64,000 nt of DNA from Cladophialophora immunda (taxonomy: Eukaryota; Ascomycota; Eurotiomycetes; Chaetothyriales; Herpotrichiellaceae). Location: the NCBI RefSeq assembly GCF_000835495.1, contig NW_015622547.1, forward strand, positions 2,976,001 to 3,040,000. The letters run 5' to 3'. Made by a program: the position numbers and the translations under genes. Each line of letters begins with the position of its first letter. The first letter of the stretch is position 1. The notes under the pieces are model-generated. The model did no database searches and was not told the origin of the DNA. It was given only the letters and a program-made list of their open reading frames with translations. Positions 11,242 to 21,203 of the stretch are shown piece after piece.

Positions 11242-12907
11242 ATGCCTGCATCAATGCTGCTCACGTCGCTGGTTCTCGCATTGACCTGCCTGATCAATGT
11301 ACATGCTCTTTACAGTAAATCATCCCCAGTGCTTCAAGTTACGGCAAAAACATACGACTCTCTGATTGCACAGTCTAACCATTCCTCTGTACGAACCCCC
11401 GCACTTGCCTCCCAATCCGCTTGCGGAAGCGCAATTGACTGATCCTCATTGTCAGATTGTCGAGTTCTACGCCCCGTGGTGTGGACATTGCCAAAACCTC
11501 AAACCTGCATACGAAAAGGCGGCAAAGAACCTAGCTGGCCTGGCCAAGGTCGCGGCTATCGACTGTGATGATGACGCCAACAAGCCCTTCTGTGGTCAGA
11601 TGGGCATTCAAGGCTTCCCGACCCTAAAGCTCATCAGACCGGGTTCGAAGCCAGGTCGTCCTATTGTTGAGGATTATATGGGTCCCAGGTCTACAAAGGG
11701 CATTGTGGATGCGGTCAAGGACAAAATTCCAAATCATGTCAAGAGACTATCAGGTGACGGCTTGGACAAATGGCTGGACGCCGAAGATGCCCCGGCGAAA
11801 GCTATTGTATTCACGGAAAAAGGTACAGCCAATCCATTACTCAAGAGTTTGGCCATCGATTTCCTCGGCAGCATCGCTTTCGCCCAGGTCCGAGACAAGG
11901 CTACTGCTGAAAAGTACGGCGTCCTCGATTTCCCGGCCATACGACTGATCCCTTCCCGTGGGGCTACTCCCATTTCATACGACGGCGAGATCAATCGAGA
12001 CTCTTTGGTGAGCTTCTTCAGCCAGATTGCTCCTCCAAACCCCGACCCTGCACCGAAGAATTCCAAGCCAGCCAAGCCGTCGAGCAAAAGTTCAAAGTCG
12101 AAGGCGTCATCTTCGGCTTCGGCTGCATTCTCGAGAGCTTCTGCAGCCCATAAGTCTTCCGACTTTGAGGAGCATCTCGCGGGCTCCAGCACGATCGTTC
12201 TTGACGATGACACTCCTACCGCATCTCCTCTGCCAATTGTCGAGGATTACGAAAAGCCAATGATTGTTCCAGAAGCCGTCGCCCCAACCCCTACACTCTC
12301 TACTTCTGCGGAAGTAGAGGCTGCCTGTATGATGCCGAAAAGCGGTAATTGCATCCTGGTGCTCCTTCCCCCATCCCAAGAGACGCCGTCCCAGCCAGCA
12401 ACATCGGCTTTAGCAGGGTTTGCCGAGATCGCCCACAAATACAACAGGCGCAAGGCTAGTATGATACCTACTTACGCTGTCCCTGCTGATAACGAAGCTG
12501 CGACCGTAGTCAGAAATGACCTCAGTCTTGGACAAGAGCAACACATGGAAATCATTGCAACCAATATGAAGAGGGGCTGGTGGAGGCGATACTCGAGTGA
12601 TTCTTATGATGTTCTTGACCTGGAGGCCTTCATCGATGCTATCAAACTCGGAGAAGGTTCCAAGTCAGCATTGCCCCCTGGCTTTGGTGTAGTGACAGAG
12701 AAATCCTCGGATCCTGAACCCACAGAGACGGCCGATGCTACTGAACCTAACGATTCTGCAGAAGACAGTGGAGATCACACCAGCCCCGAGCCAGAACAGA
12801 GTCCAGCAGCTGAGGATGGCAGTACCGTTACCAATGTTGCCGAACCTGAGCCCGAACCTGAGCCCGAACCTGAAGATATGCCGAGCGGTGAGCATGATGA
12901 GCTCTGA
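11242..12907 (+). CDS. Protein disulfide isomerase, MPD1/PDIA6-like, ER lumen
   Basis: Exons 11242-11388 and 11456-12907 flank a 67-bp phase-0 intron (GTACGA...TTGTCAG) and encode 532 residues. Residues 1-22 form a signal peptide (MLLTSLVLALTCLINVHA). The first thioredoxin domain, rebuilt by the splice, holds the active site WCGHC with Cys58 and Cys61, followed by the cis-Pro segment GIQGFPTLKL. A second thioredoxin-like, apparently redox-inactive domain covers about residues 170-260 (VLDFPAIRLIPS). Then comes a Ser/Lys/Pro-rich linker, another folded segment and an acidic Glu-Pro repeat. The protein ends in HDEL, the canonical fungal ER-retrieval signal. It should form or rearrange disulfides in secretory proteins. 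The family's yeast members MPD1/MPD2 are shorter; the long acidic tail is common in filamentous fungi. An upstream alternative start is unlikely because the signal peptide begins at this ATG. Confidence 0.93.
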
Positions 12908-13302
12908 TCATGAAAGTAAAGGGTCTTTGCTTTTCCAGGCATGAATCGGCTCAACCGCGCTCAAGCAGCGTTTCAAGGGTTCTTTACGTCGCTGTCATCA
13001 GGCTCCAGCGGATCTTATCGATCTGCTCAATCACGATGCTGTTCTTAGCGTTCCACTCTTCCTCTCATTGCGTTCTCACTTCAGTCTCTTCTCAAATCAC
13101 GACTTCTCTCATCTTTCCCTTACCCTAGTCTTCGAGTATTCGAACTCTTTTTCAATTTTTTGAATGACTTCTCCTTCCCTCTGAAATCAAACGGCCCCAA
13201 AGCCCTCTGACATTTTCATTTGTTCTGCTTTCTGCACCTAGGCGATCCTTTCATCTCCACTCCATTTCTGTTATCGTTCACTGTGAAGTCTGGCTTTGAA
13301 TT
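12908..13302. other. Intergenic region
   Basis: About 395 bp between the PDI stop and the next start on the same strand. It should hold the PDI terminator and the promoter of the next gene. It is pyrimidine-rich from about 13060 onward, typical of fungal core promoters. Nothing else was seen. Confidence 0.6.
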
Positions 13303-16125
13303 ATGGGTTCTGGTCATTCTGTCGCCATCGGTATGCAGGATGATCCGTATCTAACCGAACCATCACAGGCCGACTCTGATATCAATCTACCTCAAGGAAT
13401 GGAGATCGGCTCGCAGCCCACAAACGCAAACCTGGAGTTACCTCAACAATCCTTACAGCATGTCATTCCAGAGGATATCACAGACACAAATCTCGAGCAA
13501 GGAAGCCCTCTTAAAATCGCGATCATGCGAGGGGAGCCCTGTCAACCGAAAGATATCGCCCATTCGAGCGACAAATCGTCGGCCACAGTGAGCGAGGATT
13601 TAGCAATTCCCGACTGTGTCTCCAAAGCCAACGAAGAGCCACAAGTCACTGAGCCCGAGATCGATGCTGTGGCAAAACCATACCACAACGTCCGTGCTAT
13701 GATCAGAAAAGATCTTCAGTCTGGTTTATTTGAGATTCCACGACTTGAACCTGTCCAGAACATCCATGTTTCAGCTGAGAACCTTGCGAAATATCAGTTC
13801 CCTCCAGCTTCAATGCCAAGCAGCTCTCATTCCCGCCACCGACAACGATTTGATCGATCGGCACTCCTCCCTGATAGCAATCTTCCATTCTGTGCTCAGG
13901 TTATGGAACATGTGAAAGATTGGGCGGAATGGGGGACAAGAATTGCAGACGAGCAAAGACGTAAGGAAGTCCTAGACCATGTTTTTGATGTCTTGTCAAA
14001 GGCGTGGTTTGAGGCACTGCGGTTAGGCTACAATCCCGGTACGCCCAACACGAAACCCACAGCACCTCAAGTGTCGACCAAGCGCTCTGCACCGCGTGCT
14101 GATGTGGTCCCTGCTGGTTTGCCGCGTGGAAAGCCTCGTTCAAAGAGAGAGACAAGTCCATCCAGAAAGCTCGTCTTGGTCGCGAACCACAGGGACGGTC
14201 CAGCATGGGCTATCACAGCAGGTGAACTGGAAGAAGCCGGTGTATCTGAAAGCCAAATGCGAAAGCGGGCAGCCGCGAAGAACACTCTCGAAGATGGCGA
14301 AGAGCTTTTAAAGGGAGTCCTCCAGGATCTAGGGGGAGCGATCCAACCAAGTGATTGGCACAAGATCATGGATGTCACACGACTAAACCCCTTGGGACGA
14401 GATCTCATGGTTTACTGCCTGTACGAGGTGCTGAAGTTACGGCATAATCTTGCGTGGCTATGGGATCTCTACGATCGGTTCCCTACTGCTAGGCAGAAGG
14501 ACAACACAAAAAGACGTATCGATAATGATCAAGAACTTCATGATCTATTCATGGCTCTAGCCTTAGAGCTCAACAACGAAAACCCTTCGCGGGCAAATCC
14601 GACAGCTTCCAATCCCTCGACCACTCGTGAAGGATCAGTGGTCGTTCCACCACCGACAAATGAAAATGAAATGGAGCAATCAAATCAAAGCGATGTCCTT
14701 GTTCGACTGGCCGAGATGATACTTGATGGGACTGATGTCGCTTCCATTTCTTCCAGTTTTCAGTGCTTGAGGATTTCTCACGACCACCTTGTCATCTCCC
14801 ACCCATGCGGAGGCACGGTAAGCAGTCGCGACCGGTGCAAGCGCGTTTTGCGGGATCTGAGGGTCGACGCGAGAGATTGGCTAAGAATGTCCGAGGAGGC
14901 TGAGGCGGCTGTCGAGCAAGATACAAACGTGGATTTTTTGCGCACACAGGTTCAGAAGTTGGAGCTGGAGATACTTGAAAGAAAAGAGACTCTGAAAAAT
15001 CTCCTCCCTTCCCTAATGGCGGAGCGAGAGACTACCGCCAAAAGTCTTGATAGGATCGGCGCCTCTGTCGAAGAGGACCCAGCTGCTGCTAGCACTGCTA
15101 CTGCCCCAACAGATGATATGCCGGTCACAGAAGCTACAAGTCGAGCATCATCTCCGAATACCGCCAAGCACCCTCTCGATATCGCCGATGAAGAGGCTCC
15201 ATTGCCGCCCACGAAGAGACCAAAAACTGATCATGAGAAAGAAAAACTGGACCACCGAATTTCCACGCTCGATGATCGGCAAGTCAGCCACGACATCCCT
15301 GAGGTTGCTACATCAAACAACGAAGACAACTTAGACGCTTGCTACGGCAGCCGTTCTGATATGGTGGACAAAGTAACGCATCACATAGTCAGACTTCGCA
15401 TCCAGTCCCATTTCAGCCCCACCGATTTTACAAGCAAGAGAGTCTTCTGCCATCCCAGAGGTTTCAAATACCGCTACACAAGTGAGTCGACCTTGGCACA
15501 GCGGAGATCGATGGGCGACATCCTGGAGACATACGTGCGAGCAGCGACGACAAAATACAAGGATTATAACCCGAGCTGGCGGTTTGGCAAGTATCAAGCA
15601 GTTGCTCATATGGGTGATCCGCAGAGGACGAGCGTCATCCATGGCATTTGGGACTTGGAGACCGGAGACCAGCCGGAGGGATTCGAATGGTTCTATCGAG
15701 GCGATGGCACGCAGCCGTCCAAGCTCGAAGAGGCGTCATTGACTCAAGATGTGAAGGATGAAGAAGCAATGCCAGTCACATCACCACCGCCACCACCAAA
15801 ACCAAAGAATAAGTACATTGTGCGTCTTAACTTGAGGACGCCCAGTCGCTTGAGCCAGGGAGGCTCTCGCTCGACAGCTAACGACGCCAGTGGCATAAAC
15901 ACCAGCGCCCAAATCAAGACTTCAGGTACCGCCGGTCCACAAGGCAAGAGCAAGAAACAAGGCAAAGGTGGGTACAAACACGTGCGCTTCAATCCGCAGC
16001 AGCCAGCGGTTGCGCATATGGACACGACGGGGCCCATCTCTGTCGACCGACCGAAGCGAAGGACCGCCCAAAGAAGGTCGTATGCGGAAGAGGACGAGGA
16101 CGATGATTATTACCCTTCGGAGTAA
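13303..16125 (+). CDS. Large hypothetical protein, probably nuclear, with coiled coil
   Basis: A single open frame of 940 codons starts at an ATG downstream of pyrimidine-rich promoter-like sequence. I do not recognise the family. Visible parts are a disordered acidic N-terminus (1-150), a helical segment (about 200-260, HVKDWAEWGTRI...VFDVLSKAWFEALRLG), a globular-looking block (about 300-425), a coiled coil (about 542-585, FLRTQVQKLELEILERKETL), a basic nuclear-localisation-like cluster (PPTKRPKTDHEKEK, near 636) and a second globular block (about 690-800, rich in aromatic residues such as WRFGKYQAVAHMG and GFEWFYRGDG). The C-terminus is basic then acidic (DRPKRRTAQRRS...EEDEDDDYYPSE). The composition suggests a nuclear scaffold or chromatin-associated protein, but this is inference only. 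It is convergent with KRE33. Confidence 0.72.
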   Translation: MGSGHSVAIGMQDDPYLTEPSQADSDINLPQGMEIGSQPTNANLELPQQSLQHVIPEDITDTNLEQGSPLKIAIMRGEPCQPKDIAHSSDKSSATVSEDLAIPDCVSKANEEPQVTEPEIDAVAKPYHNVRAMIRKDLQSGLFEIPRLEPVQNIHVSAENLAKYQFPPASMPSSSHSRHRQRFDRSALLPDSNLPFCAQVMEHVKDWAEWGTRIADEQRRKEVLDHVFDVLSKAWFEALRLGYNPGTPNTKPTAPQVSTKRSAPRADVVPAGLPRGKPRSKRETSPSRKLVLVANHRDGPAWAITAGELEEAGVSESQMRKRAAAKNTLEDGEELLKGVLQDLGGAIQPSDWHKIMDVTRLNPLGRDLMVYCLYEVLKLRHNLAWLWDLYDRFPTARQKDNTKRRIDNDQELHDLFMALALELNNENPSRANPTASNPSTTREGSVVVPPPTNENEMEQSNQSDVLVRLAEMILDGTDVASISSSFQCLRISHDHLVISHPCGGTVSSRDRCKRVLRDLRVDARDWLRMSEEAEAAVEQDTNVDFLRTQVQKLELEILERKETLKNLLPSLMAERETTAKSLDRIGASVEEDPAAASTATAPTDDMPVTEATSRASSPNTAKHPLDIADEEAPLPPTKRPKTDHEKEKLDHRISTLDDRQVSHDIPEVATSNNEDNLDACYGSRSDMVDKVTHHIVRLRIQSHFSPTDFTSKRVFCHPRGFKYRYTSESTLAQRRSMGDILETYVRAATTKYKDYNPSWRFGKYQAVAHMGDPQRTSVIHGIWDLETGDQPEGFEWFYRGDGTQPSKLEEASLTQDVKDEEAMPVTSPPPPPKPKNKYIVRLNLRTPSRLSQGGSRSTANDASGINTSAQIKTSGTAGPQGKSKKQGKGGYKHVRFNPQQPAVAHMDTTGPISVDRPKRRTAQRRSYAEEDEDDDYYPSE

Positions 16126-16486
16126 TGAAGTGCTAGCTAGTGCTTGGTGCTTGGTGCTTTGTCAGTGCTGAAACGGGCTCAACAACTGGGTAATGGTTTT
16201 GCGTCCGTTGCTGAAATGGTGGCGGCGACGTGGACATCTGACCCACATCGTCACGATCGGACATGTCAGCGACACCCTTTTGGTGGCCATGGACCACTTT
16301 CCCTTGCGGGTTTTTTGCCTCCTTGTTCATGGTACGTCCGCATCGTTACGTTGCATTGAGGTTGCAAAAGGTACAAGGGCGCCTTGTGACGCAGGAACCG
16401 CGACGACTACTGCACCTCTTGTTTGCTTCTTTTGGCTCTCTTTCCGGACAGATGTGCAGGGGGGAGCTTTGGAAGGCGAGCAATCA

Positions 16487-16535
16487 CGACCTACGACCTA
16501 CGACCTACGACCTACGACCTACGACCTACGACCTA
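16487..16535. repeat. CGACCTA heptanucleotide repeat, 7 copies
   Basis: Seven perfect tandem CGACCTA units followed by a partial one. The 7-bp period resembles some telomere-like units but the sequence is not TTAGGG-like, and it lies internally between two genes. Confidence 0.93.
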
Positions 16536-16824
16536 CGAGTTATGATGGCCATGATGATGATGTTGTATCTACAGTTGGACAAGCTTGGAGGTTTTCTTAC
16601 ATGCTGCATCGTCGAAGGCCGGGACGGCAGGGACCTAGATGGCATGGGGGTTTGCTCACTGCTTTTCTCTCACTTGTTCTTTGCCCAGTTTTTTTGCTTT
16701 GTTCCCAGTCATGATTCAAGGGAAGGGGATTTTCGAGGGAATATGTGAACTGGAAGGCGAAGATGGCGACGTCGTGAGATTCTGGGCACAAAGGCAGAAA
16801 AGTCATTACCTTATTCATTCTCTG

Positions 16825-16860
16825 TTCCTGTTCCTGTTCCTGTTCCTGTTCCTGTTCCTG
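16825..16860. repeat. TTCCTG hexanucleotide repeat, 6 copies
   Basis: Six perfect TTCCTG units in the non-coding space between the orphan gene and KRE33. Confidence 0.93.
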
Positions 16861-17238
16861 TTCGCGTCGATCGAGGGAAGAAGATACAGCTCTCGGCTGA
16901 AGACACGCTCGCCAAATACAGGGACCAACCAGTGAAGCAATTCCAAGCAACGGCATATCGGAAAATAACATCAAGCAAAGCGTCTTTGACCTTGGATCGG
17001 TGGCGATTGTCTAGCACTGGAGAATGGGAAGTTCGCTCGCCTTTGACCGTCTTTACCTCGCCCACTGGCTCCGCCTGCAATGCACAAGAAAAGGGTCATG
17101 GTCATGGTAAGATTTGCTTTTCATTTCTGCTCCTGAGCTCGAGGTATTCTGTTCTCTCGTCTTGTGTATCCTCTTGCTCCGGCAACCGAAATCCATCACG
17201 GACCCTCCGCAGACACGGGCAGGGATCAGTGGGAGTCA

Positions 17239-20200
17239 TTACGCCTTCCTCTTCTCCTTGCCCTTGATCTTCTTCTTCTTTCCCTCGCCGCGCTCTATCC
17301 TTCCCTTCTTGTCTTTCCTCCTCTCCCTACCGTGATCGTCCCCGACTCCGGACCGATCTCCGCCCGGGGCGCCATCTTCATCCCCGGCGTTGGCGTCGTC
17401 GTCGATCTTCCGCTTCTTCGCCTTCCCGGCGCTTTTGACGCTCACGACGGTGCTGTTGCCGGCCTCGCGGACCTGTCGCTCTGCGTGCTCCCACGCCTCG
17501 TCATCTGCTGCGCCAGTGGTGGAGATTTCGTACCTGGACCAAGCGGAACTCTTATTAGTTCAGAGGACGTCGGAATCCCTGACACGGTGTTTGAAAGGGC
17601 TGAAAGGGGGGAGAGGCTGGAATAGCAAAAAGTGGATGTGAGATTCGACACAAGGGAACGGTCTAAATTGCTGTGCCGTAGGGGATCGAAGAGACTTACT
17701 TATCAAGGGGCAACGCATCGATCAGTGCCCTCTGCTTCTCTCGCATCTCGGGGTCAACTTCTTCCCCATATTCTTCCTCGTCATCCTCACCAACTGCACC
17801 CGAAGTGGCAATGTGCACTCTGCCACCAATGGGTTTCAGCTTCGTTGCCTCTTCGCCATTTATTTCGACTTCCTTCTTCTCACCCAAGCTTGCCTCCACC
17901 TCGCCACTCACGACCGTTCTCAACGCAGTACTTATCTTCCTCACCACCTTCACAAACATAGCCAACAGCTGATTGCTCGGCAGATTCAGCTCTTTTTCCA
18001 CCTCGCTGAGGTCCTTCCTTTGCAAGCCGATTGCCAGCAATATACTCTGCTGTACACCTGATAGATTGACGTTGCATGGCGGGAGCTTGAGGCGGCCAGT
18101 AAAATAAAGGTATGCGAGGGCGGGGAGAAGGTCGAGGATGACGTGGTAGTCGAGCAGGTTGTTGGCGTATGACTCTAGACGGGCGAGATCGAAGGGTGAG
18201 AATAGGGTGTCAAGATCGGCTTGGCCAAGAGGTCTAACATTCATCGAAGATGGGTCTTCCGGAGCAGATTTTGTGGCTCGTGAGGCGGATTCAGAGATAG
18301 AAAGTCCTTGTACTGAGGGAAAGGTGCGGAATTGATACGACAGCAGAGTGAGGAACCGCTTGTGGAAATCTTGCGCATAGGCCGCAAGCCACGAGTTATC
18401 TGTCGTTGTGCTTGTCGAAAGGGGCCGGAGCATGACGCAGGAATGCTCACCCGTCAGTTCGTTGGGTGTTTGCCGCAGATAGACGGGTGCAAAGGAGTGT
18501 CGTTTCCAAAATTTATGGAGTGGCTGGGTCAAGCCGAACGAGACACCAAGGTAGTCCAAGTGGTCGGGCCGTCGTTCAGAGAGTTTGCTGAACAAGGGTG
18601 GCATTTGATGTATATCGCGCACTTTGATGTTGTCATCGAGCAGATTAGATTCTTCGAGTTCGGCATCTGTGACGCGGGGCATATGTTCTGCGTCCTCTAT
18701 TGTCGCTTCGTCCGTCTCGGACAGAGAGGTGAACTTGCCCTCGTAGAAGTCTTTCAGTAGCTCCAGCGCCCGTGATCCGTATCCCATGTTCAGATACTCC
18801 GGGTTGGTCGCTATCCTTACTACGCGACTGCCTGACAAGCCGGCAAATTCTGAATCCTGGAATTGCTGACTGACTAGCCAGGGAATCAGGTCTCCTCCAG
18901 CCCTTTGTCCACGGGATAAGCTGCTCAGGACAGATCTTTTGCTGATACGACCCTCGAGAGCGACTTGAATGACACACAAAGGTTCTGGTAGTTTGTTGGC
19001 GTCCTCGGGTATCGGGGGAATTAGTACAAAGAGTTGATGTGCTGGGGCATCAGACATGAGTTGAAGGTCGTTAGGGGAATTCTTGTAGTGAGAAGCAACG
19101 TAAAGCGCCATCATTTGTTGCAAAAACTTTTCTGAGACGGGATGAAAGGAGAAAAGCGTATCGCGGTTGACATGAACCAATTCGCAAGTCGATGGATGGG
19201 GCGTCCCTTGCGTATTCATCTTTGACTTGGGTAACGTGGCATCCAGACATAACAGCCGATTCAACCATTTCTCGACCCCATCTCCGGGCGCGTACCGGAT
19301 GGGTTCTGACAAAGTAATCTCCCTCAAACTCCTGCCACCGGTGTAGACTTTAGCACCATCTTTGGCTGCCTTGCCTGTCGTCTTATCTGCAACCTCAACG
19401 TCGTCTCCATTAGTACTAGTTCCACCTCTAGATTGCTCTCGTAGTTGTTGGATCAGTTTCAGCGACAACGAACGGCCCGTGCCCTCATATCCATTGATAG
19501 TGGAAGCCATGAAGACTAGATAAGGTCCCATCAATTTCCGCACCAACGGCAAAGGGATCGCTGCTGCTTCATCAATTACAACCAGCTCTGCTTGACCGAG
19601 GACGTGGGCGTCCTGAGGTTGAATGTACTGGATGGTCTGCCGGTGTTGTCGGTGAACGTTGATCCGAACAATGGCTTTGTTGTAGTCTGGATTTGTGGAT
19701 TGCAAAATGGTATAGTCGACATGGTCCATGTATTCTAGCGCATCAAAGCCTTTGATGATGAATTCGAACAGTGTCTTCAGATTTTCAGGACTCGGCGATG
19801 TGATGAAGATATTGCTGTAGCCATGAGCTATTGCAGCAGCAACGGCCACCCCAAGAGCAGCTGATTTCCCTCGACCACGAGCCGCAGTCAGGGCGACCGT
19901 ACTCCGGAGTGTCTTTTCCGATATCGCGTCGACAAAAGTGAGAAGAGCCTTTGCTTGGTCGACAGTTTTGGCCAGAGTGATCAGTGGGCCGACGGGTCTG
20001 CTGTCGGCCAAGCTGTCTTTTATTTCCTTCAACTCTTTCTGGTTTGGCAGGACTCGTTCGGACTCGCTACTCGGCGGTGGCAAAGGTTGAACATTCTTTC
20101 CTCCAGATATGGGCAGGACGTTGAGCTCATCATCCACAACTAAGCAAGACTCGCAGTTCCCCAACGAGAGTATGAACCTCTCATTGAACCTGGCGACCAC

Positions 20201-20737
20201 ATCGTCATGGGCTTCGGTACGGTATCTGGAATGTACATCCATAGACATTGTGTAGAGCTGCTTTAGACTCTTCATCCCTTTCAGCAGAAGCAAAACCAGC
20301 CCACCGCCTTCTACCGTTTCCACAGTCCTAGCGAGGAGATTCGGCGTGATGGCCTCAAAGTCTTGAAGAATACACATGCCATAGGTGTTCCCAAGAATCT
20401 TGTCCGTCTCTTTGTAGTAAACATATCGAATATTGTGCAGAGTGACGAAGAGCTCAAAGGGATCTTCGGTATCCGGGTCTCGAATGCCTCGCTTGATTTC
20501 TTTCCTGATCTTTGCTTCGCGCTTTTTGCGATGGGATGTGAAACCTAGTAGGTCTTTCTTGTAAGCCCATAGGACAGATCTGTTCTGCTTGATATCGACC
20601 GAGGACATGATATAGTGCAGGTGGACAATAACATCTTTGGCTCGATCGCCCACAACGACGATGAAACTGCGCTTCTTTTCCTGAATGCCATTGCGGATTA
20701 GCGCTGGGATGCGCGAGTCGATGGCTTTTCGAGGCAT
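17239..20737 (-). CDS. kre33: RNA cytidine acetyltransferase (KRE33/NAT10)
   Basis: Exons 17700-20737 and 17239-17533 (phase-2 intron of 166 bp, GTAAGT...CCAG) encode 1110 residues, close to the family's usual 1,030-1,080. The protein starts MPRKAIDSRIPALIRNGIQE, the hallmark N-terminus. It then shows the tmcA N-terminal domain, a helicase-like ATPase with Walker A (ARGRGKSAALG, about 286-296) and Walker B (VVIDEAAAIPL, about 386-396), and a GNAT domain with the acetyl-CoA loop around 640-660 (VRIATNPEYLNMGYGSRALELL). The second exon completes DALPLDKYEIS and adds a Lys-rich nucleolar-type tail (KKKKIKGKEKRKA). The enzyme makes N4-acetylcytidine in 18S rRNA and, with an adaptor, in tRNA, and acts in small-subunit assembly in the nucleolus. 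The frame is open for 106 further codons upstream, but the conserved family start fixes the ATG at 20737. Confidence 0.96.
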
Positions 20738-21203
20738 CGTGGAACTCTCCCGGCCCCCCTCCGCTTGAAGCTTTGACGTATGAGGGGTGAAATTTCTCAG
20801 ATAGACAACGGCTTTTCTCAAATTTAGTATTGGCGAGAAAAAGTTCAAGAACATCTCCAAAAAATTTCGCCGCAGTTTCCTGTTCGAGAAAACTGTGGGG
20901 TGAAACAAGGCTCCGATAAGCTTAAGGCCATTTTCCTGGATCCACAGCCTCGCGGCACTCCAGCCTTGTGTCGGTCGAACAGCAGAACTCGATTCCCGTA
21001 GCACCAAATTGACTACGTATGCTATCAAGTCCCTATGCACGCGCGCGATCGTCAATGAGCCTCATCCATCATAGCGCGCTGTGTTCGTGATGTCGCTCGA
21101 TAGAAGGAAACATCCCATGCGATCTACTCTCTCAACGAACCCGCGCTCGGATCTCTTCTCCCTTTGACATTTCATTCAGGCGCAGGGGGCGCGGTAGGAC
21201 ACT
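20738..21203. promoter_or_regulatory. Bidirectional promoter region between KRE33 and GT90 gene
   Basis: The two divergent start codons are 466 bp apart, so both promoters must lie here or overlap the genes. I could not identify a specific factor-binding site. On the KRE33 side it contains a stop-free extension of the KRE33 frame that I treat as leader. Confidence 0.55.

Larger units (their letters stand above)
16126..17238. other. Intergenic region between convergent genes, repeat-rich
   Basis: About 1.1 kb between two 3' ends. It holds a seven-copy 7-bp repeat, a six-copy hexanucleotide repeat and shorter ATG/GAT runs. Open frames here, such as 16193-16714 (+), translate the repeats and are not credible genes. 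Confidence 0.6.

Noticed and set aside
20738..21055. 106-codon N-terminal extension of KRE33
   Set aside because: The family starts MPRKAIDSRIP; the upstream residues show no similarity to the family and occupy the divergent promoter.
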